DNA of 22,087 bases from the NCBI GenBank assembly GCA_041625575.1, contig JBFJTG010000044.1, forward strand, positions 1 to 22,087, read 5' to 3'. Origin of the DNA: Litorivivens sp041625575 (GTDB lineage: Bacteria > Pseudomonadota > Gammaproteobacteria > Pseudomonadales > Spongiibacteraceae). Under the pieces are notes generated by a model that saw nothing but the letters and a program-made list of their open reading frames with translations, had not been told where the DNA came from and did no database searches. The position numbers were made by a program, and so were the translations under genes. Below are positions 14,818 through 22,087 of this stretch, in pieces. The first letter of the stretch is position 1, and each line of letters starts with the position of its first letter.

Positions 14818-16860
14818 TTAAAATCTAGTCACTATACGGTCGGTCAGGGAGATATCGGGAAATGCCCGCCTCATAATATCCGAAACAAGGATGTCGGCCC
14901 CGAGGTTATTCACGTGATCGTCATCCATATACAGAAGCCGCCCATCCTGCCGCTGCGCGAGACATCGCCCTTTCTCAGCATCACACAGCAAGTGTGCAGG
15001 CCTTATCCGCACCAGATTGGGGTGCTCATCGCCCAGACCATCAAAAGCCTGCCGGATTGATTCACTGCGCTCGCGATAACGAGCCAGGCTGATTGAAATC
15101 TCGGGTAAGCTGCCCTTGTGCAACGCAGCCTTAAAGCGGTAATTCGGCACATTCCAACCCATCTCAGGAATGGGGTAGATCAGCACCACACGCTTCCCTT
15201 GTGCCAGCAGCTGCCGCACCGGCACCAAAAATGACTCGATTAAGGCGGCTTCCCGATCTGCCTTCGCTGTTGTTGGCTCAAACCAAAACTGAATCCCGGT
15301 TTCGATACCGCCTTCTTCGTTATCGTAGAATCCGGGATCAAGAAAATAGGGATAACGCCCAACCAGAATGACACCCTCGACATCGTCCGACTGCAAGCGC
15401 GCCATCAGCTTCAGATTATGTGCTTCACATTCGTTATTGCGATCACCCGCCAGCCGACTGCCAATGGCAAGCGCGCAAGCATTCCTGATCGCCGCGTAAC
15501 CCGCCTTGCCACTCGCCCTAAACGCTGCGTCCAGGGAAGTTGTTAGGGCCGCAGCATGACTGTCGCCCACTAACATCCAGTTGCGGGGCTTTTCCGGATC
15601 TCCAATCGGGCATGGGCCGTCGTTCATGATCGCGTAGCAGGCGACATTGTCAGCCGTTAGGGCGATACTTTTTGAGTTCTTGTCCCGATAGGCCTCCTGC
15701 GCAGCGAGTGGTAAACGCTCATCGATACCATGTTTTTTATCGATATATTTCGCAGTGAAATACAGGGGCACTGTTGCCATCACCAGCACCGACCAGAGCA
15801 GGACCGGCTTGAACTTTTGCCGGTTTCTGAAAGGCACTTCCACCAAATGGTAGCTAACAACAGACAGGAGCACTGCGGCGATGGACAAATAAAAGTAATC
15901 CAGCCCCGTCAGGGTATCGATAAAATACCAGCGCGCCAGCGCGAAAAAAACCTGATGCCAAAGATAGAGAGAGTAGGATATTGCACCGAGTTGCTGCAGC
16001 GACTTAAGGCTTAAAAAGCGGCTCAGCAGGCTCTTTTCGTTGGCAAACCCTATGTATAACAATCCACCAAATACCGGAATCAGGGTAAGCGGACCGGGAT
16101 GCACCCAATGCACGGTGGCCGTAAACATCACCACAGCCACAGCAATAACGCCCGCATCGGCCAGCCAGTGGTGCCACTTTTCCGGAACCCAGGCGCGAAA
16201 CCTGCCTTCATTTAATGCCAACAACGAGCCCAGCGAAAATTCCCACATACGGGAGAAGGGAAGATAAAAAGCTTTTTGAACATCCTCGTAAACTATGAAC
16301 AGGGCGCAAGCAAAAGACAGAATCGTCATGCCAATTAGTACAGTGTTGATATTCAGTCGCGGCACAATGCGCAGGCAGAAGGCAAAGCACAGCGGAATGA
16401 TGAGGTAGTACTGCTGCTCTAGGCCCAGCGTCCACAGGTGCATGAAAGGCTGCAGGCCCATGTCAGCCTCAAAATAGCTGTAGCTTGCAATCGAAAAATA
16501 TAGATTCCCCGCCAGCCCGAGTATCCACAGCGCGCTCTCCCCCATGCTTTCGTATTCGGCTGCGGGCAACAAATAATACGCGCACACCAAGGAGGATATT
16601 AAAACCAGATACAAGGCCGGAAATATGCGCCGGACGCGACGCTCATAGAAGCCAATAATTGAAAATCGCGCTACTGAGATGTCCGCCTGAATAATCAGCG
16701 CCATCAGGTAGCCACTGACCAGAAAAAAGATATCGACAGAAAAGTAGACACCTTCGAAAGCAGGCACCCCCGCATGGAAAACCATAACAAGAAGTACGAG
16801 AAAGCCTCGAAGCCCTTCAATCTCCGGCCGGAATTTAACGCCAGCCGCGCTAGTCGCCAC
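14818..16860 (-). CDS. Acyltransferase-3 (OafA/YrhL-like) membrane O-acyltransferase with C-terminal SGNH domain
   Basis: The 680-residue protein has an integral-membrane acyltransferase-3 domain (about 10-370). Visible motifs are EIEGLRGF (13-20), H29, VDIFFLVSGYLM (42-53), RRVRRIFPAL (74-83) and HLWTLGLEQQYY (141-152). A periplasmic SGNH domain follows, with GDSH (432-435) and D646-x-x-H649 near the C-terminus. Such OafA-like fusions move acetyl groups from the cytosol to surface polysaccharide sugars. The start is GTG at 16860 with GGGGAG upstream. The leftward transcript runs toward the GT4 gene 134 bases on. O-acetylation of LPS or exopolysaccharide is likely. Confidence 0.93.
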   Translation of the reverse strand: MATSAAGVKFRPEIEGLRGFLVLLVMVFHAGVPAFEGVYFSVDIFFLVSGYLMALIIQADISVARFSIIGFYERRVRRIFPALYLVLISSLVCAYYLLPAAEYESMGESALWILGLAGNLYFSIASYSYFEADMGLQPFMHLWTLGLEQQYYLIIPLCFAFCLRIVPRLNINTVLIGMTILSFACALFIVYEDVQKAFYLPFSRMWEFSLGSLLALNEGRFRAWVPEKWHHWLADAGVIAVAVVMFTATVHWVHPGPLTLIPVFGGLLYIGFANEKSLLSRFLSLKSLQQLGAISYSLYLWHQVFFALARWYFIDTLTGLDYFYLSIAAVLLSVVSYHLVEVPFRNRQKFKPVLLWSVLVMATVPLYFTAKYIDKKHGIDERLPLAAQEAYRDKNSKSIALTADNVACYAIMNDGPCPIGDPEKPRNWMLVGDSHAAALTTSLDAAFRASGKAGYAAIRNACALAIGSRLAGDRNNECEAHNLKLMARLQSDDVEGVILVGRYPYFLDPGFYDNEEGGIETGIQFWFEPTTAKADREAALIESFLVPVRQLLAQGKRVVLIYPIPEMGWNVPNYRFKAALHKGSLPEISISLARYRERSESIRQAFDGLGDEHPNLVRIRPAHLLCDAEKGRCLAQRQDGRLLYMDDDHVNNLGADILVSDIMRRAFPDISLTDRIVTRF

Positions 16861-16867
16861 TACCGCC
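16860..16867 (-). promoter_or_regulatory. ops-like element (RfaH-type) at the acyltransferase start
   Basis: The minus strand reads GGCGGTAGTGG, matching the 8-base core of the ops element (GGCGGTAG) that recruits RfaH in LPS and capsule operons. It lies about 65 bases after the predicted transcription start and overlaps the GTG start codon. The bases after the core differ from the E. coli ops at one position. The same core also occurs on the minus strand at 4140-4147 and 5099-5106, so chance is possible. Confidence 0.25.
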
Positions 16868-16938
16868 CACTCCCCGTGAAATGTTCAGACAAGCCAAAGC
16901 TTCCGCTCCCTGCAGAATTACCAAAAGTGGCTATTGAA

Positions 16939-16966
16939 ATTATAAGGGAGCGAATGTTAACCGCAA
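16939..16966 (-). promoter_or_regulatory. Sigma-70 promoter for the acyltransferase gene
   Basis: TTGCGG (16966-16961) and TATAAT (16944-16939) with a 16-base spacer form a good sigma-70-type promoter. Transcription would start near 16932, leaving a leader of about 70 bases before the GTG. It suggests the acyltransferase and possibly the downstream trio are transcribed separately from waaP. Confidence 0.5.
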
Positions 16967-17052
16967 TGACGCTAGATACAAGGTGGCTGGTGTATATATT
17001 CACTATAGTGGGGTGCCAATCACACAATGCTGCGCTTGTGAAAAACCGCTTC

Positions 17053-17856
17053 CTAGGGCTTATACTTTCGCAGGAACTTGGCTCTTAATTTATCCCCTTC
17101 CCGCCTGATCTTGGTCAACTCGGCGCGCTCCTGAACTAACAGCTCGCGCAAGGGACGCTGGTAGTATTCGCGAATAAACCTTAAAAAGTCTTTTTGTGTC
17201 AGAGGGATATGAGCGGCTGAGGAATACAGCGCAGCCAAATCCTTGCGCCGCCAGCGAATCGGCACCTTTTTTCTTATCTGGGCGCGATGCAGATCGATGA
17301 GCGCCAGTTTGGGCTCAGCGATGTCACCCTCGCGCAGTAAAAAATGACAGAGGTAAAAATCCCGGTGATTGACGCCCACCTCGTGCATTTTTCGTGCAGC
17401 TCGTGCAATTTCCCTTATCAGCGTCCACTTTGTGGCCGGAGCCGGTGGCTGGACATCCCAGGTCGCCGATACATCCTCCAGGCTGGGCGCATTGGCGATT
17501 TCGCGAGTTATCAGAAACGATTGTGTACTCGCCGGATTGCACCCGGATCTACCGTAGCCCGCCGCCTCCATAGTATCAACGCCGCGCGCTGCGAGCAGCT
17601 CAATCGCCGCACGCTCGTTTTCGGCACTGAGTATAGGCAAGCGAAAGGACACGAGATTCTTCAATATCTCTAGCCAGCCTACGCCCCGGTGATATTTCAA
17701 GAAGTAACCACGCCCCTCATGCACAAAGCGCAAAGTTGTGCGATCCGGCATTGCTCGGTAAACCTCCCCGCTCAGGCCCCGGGCAAATTCAAAGGCATCA
17801 CCTTCGCAGCCCAACTCCGGCGCCAGCCACGCCTGCGCACCACAACGATTAGCCAC
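17053..17856 (-). CDS. waaP: Lipopolysaccharide core heptose(I) kinase
   Basis: WaaP phosphorylates heptose I of the LPS inner core, strengthening outer-membrane cross-linking. The 267-residue protein has the family's kinase motifs: FLKYHRG with K54 (ATP), EILKNL, the catalytic loop NHRDFYLCHFLL (N163, D166), and LIDLHRAQIR (D188). RWRRKDLAALYSSA follows. E. coli WaaP has C where this protein has F in HRD(C/F). The start is GTG at 17856 with GGGAG five to six bases upstream. It is leftward and divergent from the Methyltransf_24 gene. Together with hldE this shows a heptose-containing core. Confidence 0.96.
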   Translation of the reverse strand: MANRCGAQAWLAPELGCEGDAFEFARGLSGEVYRAMPDRTTLRFVHEGRGYFLKYHRGVGWLEILKNLVSFRLPILSAENERAAIELLAARGVDTMEAAGYGRSGCNPASTQSFLITREIANAPSLEDVSATWDVQPPAPATKWTLIREIARAARKMHEVGVNHRDFYLCHFLLREGDIAEPKLALIDLHRAQIRKKVPIRWRRKDLAALYSSAAHIPLTQKDFLRFIREYYQRPLRELLVQERAELTKIRREGDKLRAKFLRKYKP

Positions 17857-18007
17857 TTTTTACTCCCACCTGATTATTCCTCTGTCGGCAATAATAACCA
17901 TCAACGCAGGGCTGGTGGGTCAAGTACCACAAAAAGGTCGCGAAATTATATGTAACTTCCACTAGAATAGGCACCCCAATTCTCAGCAAACCACGGTACC
18001 CAGACGC
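17857..18007. other. Divergent intergenic region between waaP and a methyltransferase gene
   Basis: These 151 bases must hold promoters for both directions. The waaP side carries the clear GGGAG ribosome site. On the plus strand a TAGAAT -10-like hexamer occurs near 17963-17968, but I find no matching -35. No further structure was recognised. Confidence 0.3.
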
Positions 18008-18703
18008 ATGACGGTTGACAGCTTCCTAGAAAAAGCCTGGTCGGAATCCGGTCCAAAAGTGATCAGCGGCTTCTCTCGCCCCTTGTACCATAATTTCGCC
18101 GGCCTCAAATATGGCCGCCGCTATGACAAGAAGGCCTATGGCGGCATGATCCGTCACACTGAAGCGGGCATGCTTACCCAATGGGCCTCGCAGGTTCCCG
18201 AGAACGGTGTTGTTGTTGAAATTGGATGCTATGGAGGCCTCTCTACCAGCTATTTGCTGAACGGCCTCAGAAAAAGAAATGGCAAAATTTATGCCATCGA
18301 CCCCTTCAATTCCGATCTGGACAAACAGGCTGAACTGACCGACAACTGCGTTCCGCTGGACGAAAAGCCCACCAAAGAGCTAGTTGCTTCGCGTCTGGAG
18401 CAAAACGGATTCGGTGGAATGTTCGAGCTGATTGAGGGCTACTCACAGGAAGCCGCCAGCCAATGGGACCCATCGATCAAAATCGATTTCCTGTGGATTG
18501 ACGGCAACCACGAACAGGCCTATCAGGACTTCAAGGACTTCGAGGCCCATTTAGCCCCCGGCGCCCGGGTCGCCGTGCACGATGCCCACCCACGCTACGG
18601 TTATGCCGAAGTCGTAAAAGACGTTCGGCGTATTTTCAATAGCCGCAAATGGGAAGATTTGGAGCACGTCAAAAGCATCATTTCCGGGAAGTTGGCCGAC
18701 TGA
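18008..18703 (+). CDS. Class I SAM methyltransferase, Methyltransf_24 type
   Basis: The 231-residue protein shows VVVEIGCYGGLSTSYLLNGL (SAM loop, about 67-86) and DFLWIDGNHEQAYQDFKDFEAHL then GARVAVHDAH, the same two-block pattern as the gene at 9086-9697. The two proteins are therefore members of one family but are not close copies. ATG at 18008 opens the frame; no strong ribosome site is seen. It is six bases ahead of the ligase gene and so probably co-transcribed with it. A sugar or core acceptor is inferred from the neighbours. Confidence 0.88.
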   Translation: MTVDSFLEKAWSESGPKVISGFSRPLYHNFAGLKYGRRYDKKAYGGMIRHTEAGMLTQWASQVPENGVVVEIGCYGGLSTSYLLNGLRKRNGKIYAIDPFNSDLDKQAELTDNCVPLDEKPTKELVASRLEQNGFGGMFELIEGYSQEAASQWDPSIKIDFLWIDGNHEQAYQDFKDFEAHLAPGARVAVHDAHPRYGYAEVVKDVRRIFNSRKWEDLEHVKSIISGKLAD

Positions 18704-18708
18704 AATCC

Positions 18709-19941
18709 ATGTTGCAGGCAGAACCCATTCGGCCCGAAGTGCCCAAGGCTATTCGCTACATGGTGATAGCCGGCTTTTACGTATTTTTATCGGCCTGGTT
18801 TATCGCAACGTCAAGAAAGGGCCAGCATACGCTGGTTTACGCATTTTTCCTGGCTCCAACTGCTTTTCACCTATTTATTTGCATGTGGAAGCAGGACCCA
18901 ACGTTAAAGGCACTGCTCTCGCCCATTTACTTGCTGCTCGGCGCCTTCCTTAGCTACATGACGGTGACCAGCGCTTGGTCAGACAACGCCGAAGACCTTT
19001 CCGACTACATTAAGCGTATCGTTTACACGATGATCTTCGTCTACGGGGTGCATGTTGTCGTAAGGTACGAGGCAGCGCATTTTTGGCGAGCAATACTTTG
19101 CGCCATAGCACTTTGCATTCCCTGGCTGGCAATCAATCTCATCTATTACCCCGAGGAGGCCTTCGCCTCTGATCGCCTGATTGGCGTGCATGCAGGCGTT
19201 AACTATCTCCTAACCGGAGCAATGCTCGGCTCCTTATTTGTGCTCGGTGTTTGCTCGCTAATCCAGCGCCTGGCGCAGCAAGGCTTTAGTATTGCAAACC
19301 TCGTTGTGATGCTCGGCATTGTCGTGGTGTTTTACGGATTGCTCCTAACAGAATCCCGCTCTGCGCTGCTCGCACTGGTTGCCACGGCGGCATACTGGGC
19401 CGTTTCTTCGAAGGAAATTCGCCAGTTCAAACTGCTCGCCCTGCTCGCCCTGCCCGTCATCGGCGTGATGCTCGCTCCCTACGCCGAACTATTCATATCT
19501 CGCGGCTTCTCCCAGCGCTTCGAAATTTGGGCCATCGCACTGGAATGGATCGGGCAACGCCCCTGGCTTGGACATGGCATGGACGCGCTGTTTGTCATTA
19601 ATGTCAGCAGTGGAGAGGAGCTTTACGATCCACACAACATTCACCTGAAGGTTTTATACGACGGCGGGGTAATCGGTGGAGCACTCTGGCTGGCGGTCTT
19701 GTGCGCTATTGGCTGGCGGGCATGGCAACACAGGGACACTCCCATGGCTCAGTGCGTCATGGCACTGCTAATCTACTCAGTAAGCGTGAAATTTTTTGAA
19801 TCTCGCGGAATTCTTACCCGCCCAACCGAATTCTGGCATCTCGTTTGGCTATGTGCTGGCATGGCACTTGCCTGTCACTCAAAGGTTGACGCTAGTATGC
19901 ATTCTTATGCACCAGCCCCCGATACAAAGTCAGTAGAATAA
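18709..19941 (+). CDS. waaL: O-antigen ligase / polymerase family membrane protein (WaaL/Wzy type)
   Basis: The 410-residue protein is strongly hydrophobic with about ten membrane segments. Its large periplasmic loop and the segment RFEIWAIALEWIGQRPWLGHG followed by DPHNIHLKVLYDGGVIGG match the Wzy_C/WaaL pattern, including the conserved HN. WaaL joins undecaprenyl-linked O-antigen to lipid A-core at the periplasmic face; Wzy-type polymerases share the fold and cannot be fully excluded. Start is ATG at 18709, five bases after the methyltransferase stop; the frame is open upstream to 18649 but overlaps that gene. The last 50 bases overlap the convergent wcaJ gene. Confidence 0.8.
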   Translation: MLQAEPIRPEVPKAIRYMVIAGFYVFLSAWFIATSRKGQHTLVYAFFLAPTAFHLFICMWKQDPTLKALLSPIYLLLGAFLSYMTVTSAWSDNAEDLSDYIKRIVYTMIFVYGVHVVVRYEAAHFWRAILCAIALCIPWLAINLIYYPEEAFASDRLIGVHAGVNYLLTGAMLGSLFVLGVCSLIQRLAQQGFSIANLVVMLGIVVVFYGLLLTESRSALLALVATAAYWAVSSKEIRQFKLLALLALPVIGVMLAPYAELFISRGFSQRFEIWAIALEWIGQRPWLGHGMDALFVINVSSGEELYDPHNIHLKVLYDGGVIGGALWLAVLCAIGWRAWQHRDTPMAQCVMALLIYSVSVKFFESRGILTRPTEFWHLVWLCAGMALACHSKVDASMHSYAPAPDTKSVE

Positions 19942-21271
19942 TTTTCAAATCGAACAACAGCGACCAGTGTTCTATGTAATACAGGTCATGCTCAATTCTC
20001 GCTACCAAGTCAGTGTCGCCGCGCCAGCCATTGACCTGCGCCCACCCTGTTATGCCGGCCTTGACCTTGTGCTTCTGCATATAACCGGGCACCTCATTTT
20101 TAAATTTCTCAACAAACACAGGCCGCTCCGGCCGCGGACCTACAATCGACATATCGCCTTTAAGCACATTGAAAAACTGCGGTAGCTCATCGAGACTGGT
20201 TCTGCGCAGAAAGCTCCCGAAGCGGGTTGCCCGGCCATCGCCAGGCTTTGCCCAAACGGCTCCCGTCTCGGACTCTGCATCGGCCCTCATGGAGCGAAAC
20301 TTGTACATATAAAAACACGTGCCGTTCCAGCTCATTCGCTCTTGCCGATAAAAAACGGGGCCCGGTGAGCTCAATTTTACGCCAATCGCTATCAGCACCA
20401 ACCAGGGGCTAATTCCCAACAGAATAATCGAGGCAATGATCTTATCCTCAACCGCCTTGATGAAACGATTAAGTCCGTCCATGGGTGTCATCGACAAATT
20501 AACAACCGGCAAGCCGTTAACCACACTGGTTGAGTGATTCAATAAACGAAAACCATAAAGATCCGGCACCAAACGCACATCGGCGACGGAATGAACCAAA
20601 TCATTCAACACCGCCTCCAGCTTGTCGGCCTGATTGAAGGGGAAGGCCAGCCACAACTGATCAACATCATTCTCCTCTACAAAGCGGTGGGCGTCGCAGA
20701 TCTTGCCCTTCCAACCCACCAGCTGGTCAGCTCCCTCGTCGTCAGAAAAATATCCCAGCACCGAAAACCCTGTCTCATCGAAGTTTGATAGCCGCGCCAA
20801 GGCAACCTTGCTGATTTCGGAGCAACCGACTACAACCACCGTCCGCCGATTGAATCCCGCTCGCCGCAAACTGCGCACGATTCGCTTCACCGTGAAACGT
20901 CCGACCTCGATAGCCACAAAACCCACTACCATCCACAAGCCATACCAAAGCCGGGAAAAATGATCACTCGTTTTGGTGATGAACAGGAATAGGGTGATCA
21001 GCAAAAAGACGAGAAGCCAACCGGGCAGGGTGGCGCCCGTCGCTATGGGATATTCGCGGTACAGACCTAACTGGGTAAAAACTATACCGGTAAGCAGAAC
21101 CGCCACAACCGTTAGGTACACATACTCGCGCAGGCTGGCATCGACGAGCGGAATCGTCACATAGAGCAGCATCGCTACACAGCAGATCGCCACGATATCG
21201 GCAGCCTGTGTAAACAAAACAACAAAACTTAGATGCTGGCCACTTCCAGCACTTCTCACATTACGAGGCAT
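19892..21271 (-). CDS. wcaJ: Undecaprenyl-phosphate glucose/sugar phosphotransferase (WcaJ type)
   Basis: This 459-residue enzyme starts polysaccharide assembly by moving a sugar-phosphate from UDP-sugar to undecaprenyl phosphate. It shows four or five N-terminal membrane segments, a central CoA-binding-like Rossmann domain (VVVVGCSEISKVAL), a membrane re-entrant segment and the catalytic sugar-transferase domain. In the last, KFRSMR, TSLDELPQFFNVLKGDMSIVGPRPE and GITGWAQVNGWRGDT are clear. The start is ATG at 21271, three bases after the GT4 stop, so the two are one transcript. Its 3' end overlaps waaL by 50 bases on the opposite strand. Confidence 0.95.
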   Translation of the reverse strand: MPRNVRSAGSGQHLSFVVLFTQAADIVAICCVAMLLYVTIPLVDASLREYVYLTVVAVLLTGIVFTQLGLYREYPIATGATLPGWLLVFLLITLFLFITKTSDHFSRLWYGLWMVVGFVAIEVGRFTVKRIVRSLRRAGFNRRTVVVVGCSEISKVALARLSNFDETGFSVLGYFSDDEGADQLVGWKGKICDAHRFVEENDVDQLWLAFPFNQADKLEAVLNDLVHSVADVRLVPDLYGFRLLNHSTSVVNGLPVVNLSMTPMDGLNRFIKAVEDKIIASIILLGISPWLVLIAIGVKLSSPGPVFYRQERMSWNGTCFYMYKFRSMRADAESETGAVWAKPGDGRATRFGSFLRRTSLDELPQFFNVLKGDMSIVGPRPERPVFVEKFKNEVPGYMQKHKVKAGITGWAQVNGWRGDTDLVARIEHDLYYIEHWSLLFDLKIILLTLYRGLVHKNAY

Positions 21272-21274
21272 TGA

Positions 21275-22087
21275 TTACGTGTTCTTTTCACTAGGTTCAG
21301 GTAAATAGGACTGCTTAGGCGCGGCAACCAACTCTGCCATCCTGTCGGCTACGAATGCGGCAAAATTCTTTTTAAAAATCGCCTCATCGAATTGCATAGC
21401 ATAGTTTCGAAGCGTCTCGGGGGGGAACACATAACGCCCACCCTCGAAATCTGCAATTGCAGCATCGAGCGAGGCCAGCGATTGTTCTGGAAATATTATA
21501 CCAGTAACACCGTGCTCAACAGTCTCCAATGCCCCGCCCTTGCCGAAAGCAATGACCGGTGTCCCGGAGGCTAAGGCTTCGACGGGCACAATACCGAAAT
21601 CTTCGATCCCCGGGAATATAAGCGCTTTCGCACGGCCGTATAACCCGGGAAGCGCAGAGGACTCAACCTTGCCAAGAAATTCAATATTTTTGGGGGCTCG
21701 CGCCTTACATTCCTCATACAGCTCACCGGTACCGACAACCTTCAGGCGTTTTCCGCTGCGAGAAAAAGCCTCTATCGCCAGATCTGCGCGCTTATACGCT
21801 ACTAGCTCACCAACGAGCAGGTAGTAATCTTCTTTTTCGGGCGCCAATTCAAACTTCCCGATGCTGACCGGTGGATGGATCACCGTTGACGAGCGATTAT
21901 AGAATCGTCGAATTCGCCGAGATACGTAGGCAGAGTTAGCCACAAAATGCGAAACGCGCATAGCGCTAGTAACATCCCAGACCCGCAAATAATGCATCAG
22001 CATGGGCATCAGTAAGCGCTTAAACCAACCCGCACGCTCTCTATAGTCGTGATACATATCCCACACGTAGCGCATGGGTGAGTGGCA
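21275..22087 (-). CDS. Glycosyltransferase family 4, 5' end outside window
   Basis: A GT4 enzyme whose N-terminal Rossmann half lies beyond the right edge. The visible frame starts with CHSPMRYVWDMYHDY, a typical GT4 block, so the ATG at 22075 is internal, not the start. The donor domain shows LVGELVAYKRADLAIEAF, VVGTGELYEE and E-x7-E in IEDFGIVPVEALASGTPVIA. It would add a sugar to a lipid-linked glycan started by the neighbouring WcaJ-type enzyme, three bases downstream. Donor and linkage are unknown. Confidence 0.93.
   Translation of the reverse strand, partial: CHSPMRYVWDMYHDYRERAGWFKRLLMPMLMHYLRVWDVTSAMRVSHFVANSAYVSRRIRRFYNRSSTVIHPPVSIGKFELAPEKEDYYLLVGELVAYKRADLAIEAFSRSGKRLKVVGTGELYEECKARAPKNIEFLGKVESSALPGLYGRAKALIFPGIEDFGIVPVEALASGTPVIAFGKGGALETVEHGVTGIIFPEQSLASLDAAIADFEGGRYVFPPETLRNYAMQFDEAIFKKNFAAFVADRMAELVAAPKQSYLPEPSEKNT

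Noticed and set aside
17001..17010. CACTATAGTG resembling part of a T7 phage promoter
   Set aside because: Only the 3' core matches; the TAATACGACT part is absent, there are no phage genes, and the site is a simple 10-base palindrome.

Overview
The window reads as a chromosomal segment of a Gram-negative, probably marine gammaproteobacterium. The basis is a complete lipopolysaccharide (LPS) gene set (HldE, WaaP heptose kinase, WaaL-like ligase, WcaJ-type priming transferase), moderate-to-high GC, densely packed overlapping genes and family resemblances. No rRNA, tRNA, CRISPR array, insertion sequence or integrase was seen, and no gap longer than about 220 bases lacks a gene. Genus-level assignment is not possible from the sequence alone.

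Region 1 (1-3314, leftward) is a three-gene arsenic-type operon: arsM (SAM-dependent arsenite methyltransferase), a radical SAM protein with a SPASM-like C-terminus, and a membrane protein in which a TVP38/DedA-like domain is fused to a mercuric-reductase-like FAD/NAD(P) disulfide oxidoreductase. The last gene starts at a rare ATT codon behind a strong Shine-Dalgarno site and leaves the window at position 1. Together they look like a pathway that methylates arsenic, further modifies it by radical chemistry, and handles redox or transport at the membrane. A SnoaL-like protein is encoded divergently.

Region 2 (4163-5040, leftward) is an ECF-type sigma factor overlapping a very small soluble zinc-finger anti-sigma gene. 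Region 3 (5121-8964, leftward) holds hldE, then a METTL7-like methyltransferase, a Nu-class GST, a gamma-glutamylcyclotransferase-fold protein and a GNAT acetyltransferase, packed within 3-47 bases of one another. The last four could form a glutathione-conjugate (mercapturate/thiomethyl-like) detoxification set.

Region 4 (9086-11537, rightward) has a Methyltransf_24-type methyltransferase and a secreted CocE/NonD-type lipoprotein hydrolase.

Region 5 (11567-22087) is a cell-surface glycan locus. Leftward genes are waaP, an acyltransferase-3/SGNH membrane O-acyltransferase, and a tightly overlapping GT4 / methyltransferase / alpha-alpha toroid trio. Rightward genes are another Methyltransf_24 protein and a WaaL/Wzy-type ligase. 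The ligase converges with, and overlaps by 50 bases, a leftward wcaJ-type gene that follows a GT4 gene cut by the right edge. This locus likely builds, phosphorylates, acylates and ligates LPS core/O-antigen or exopolysaccharide.
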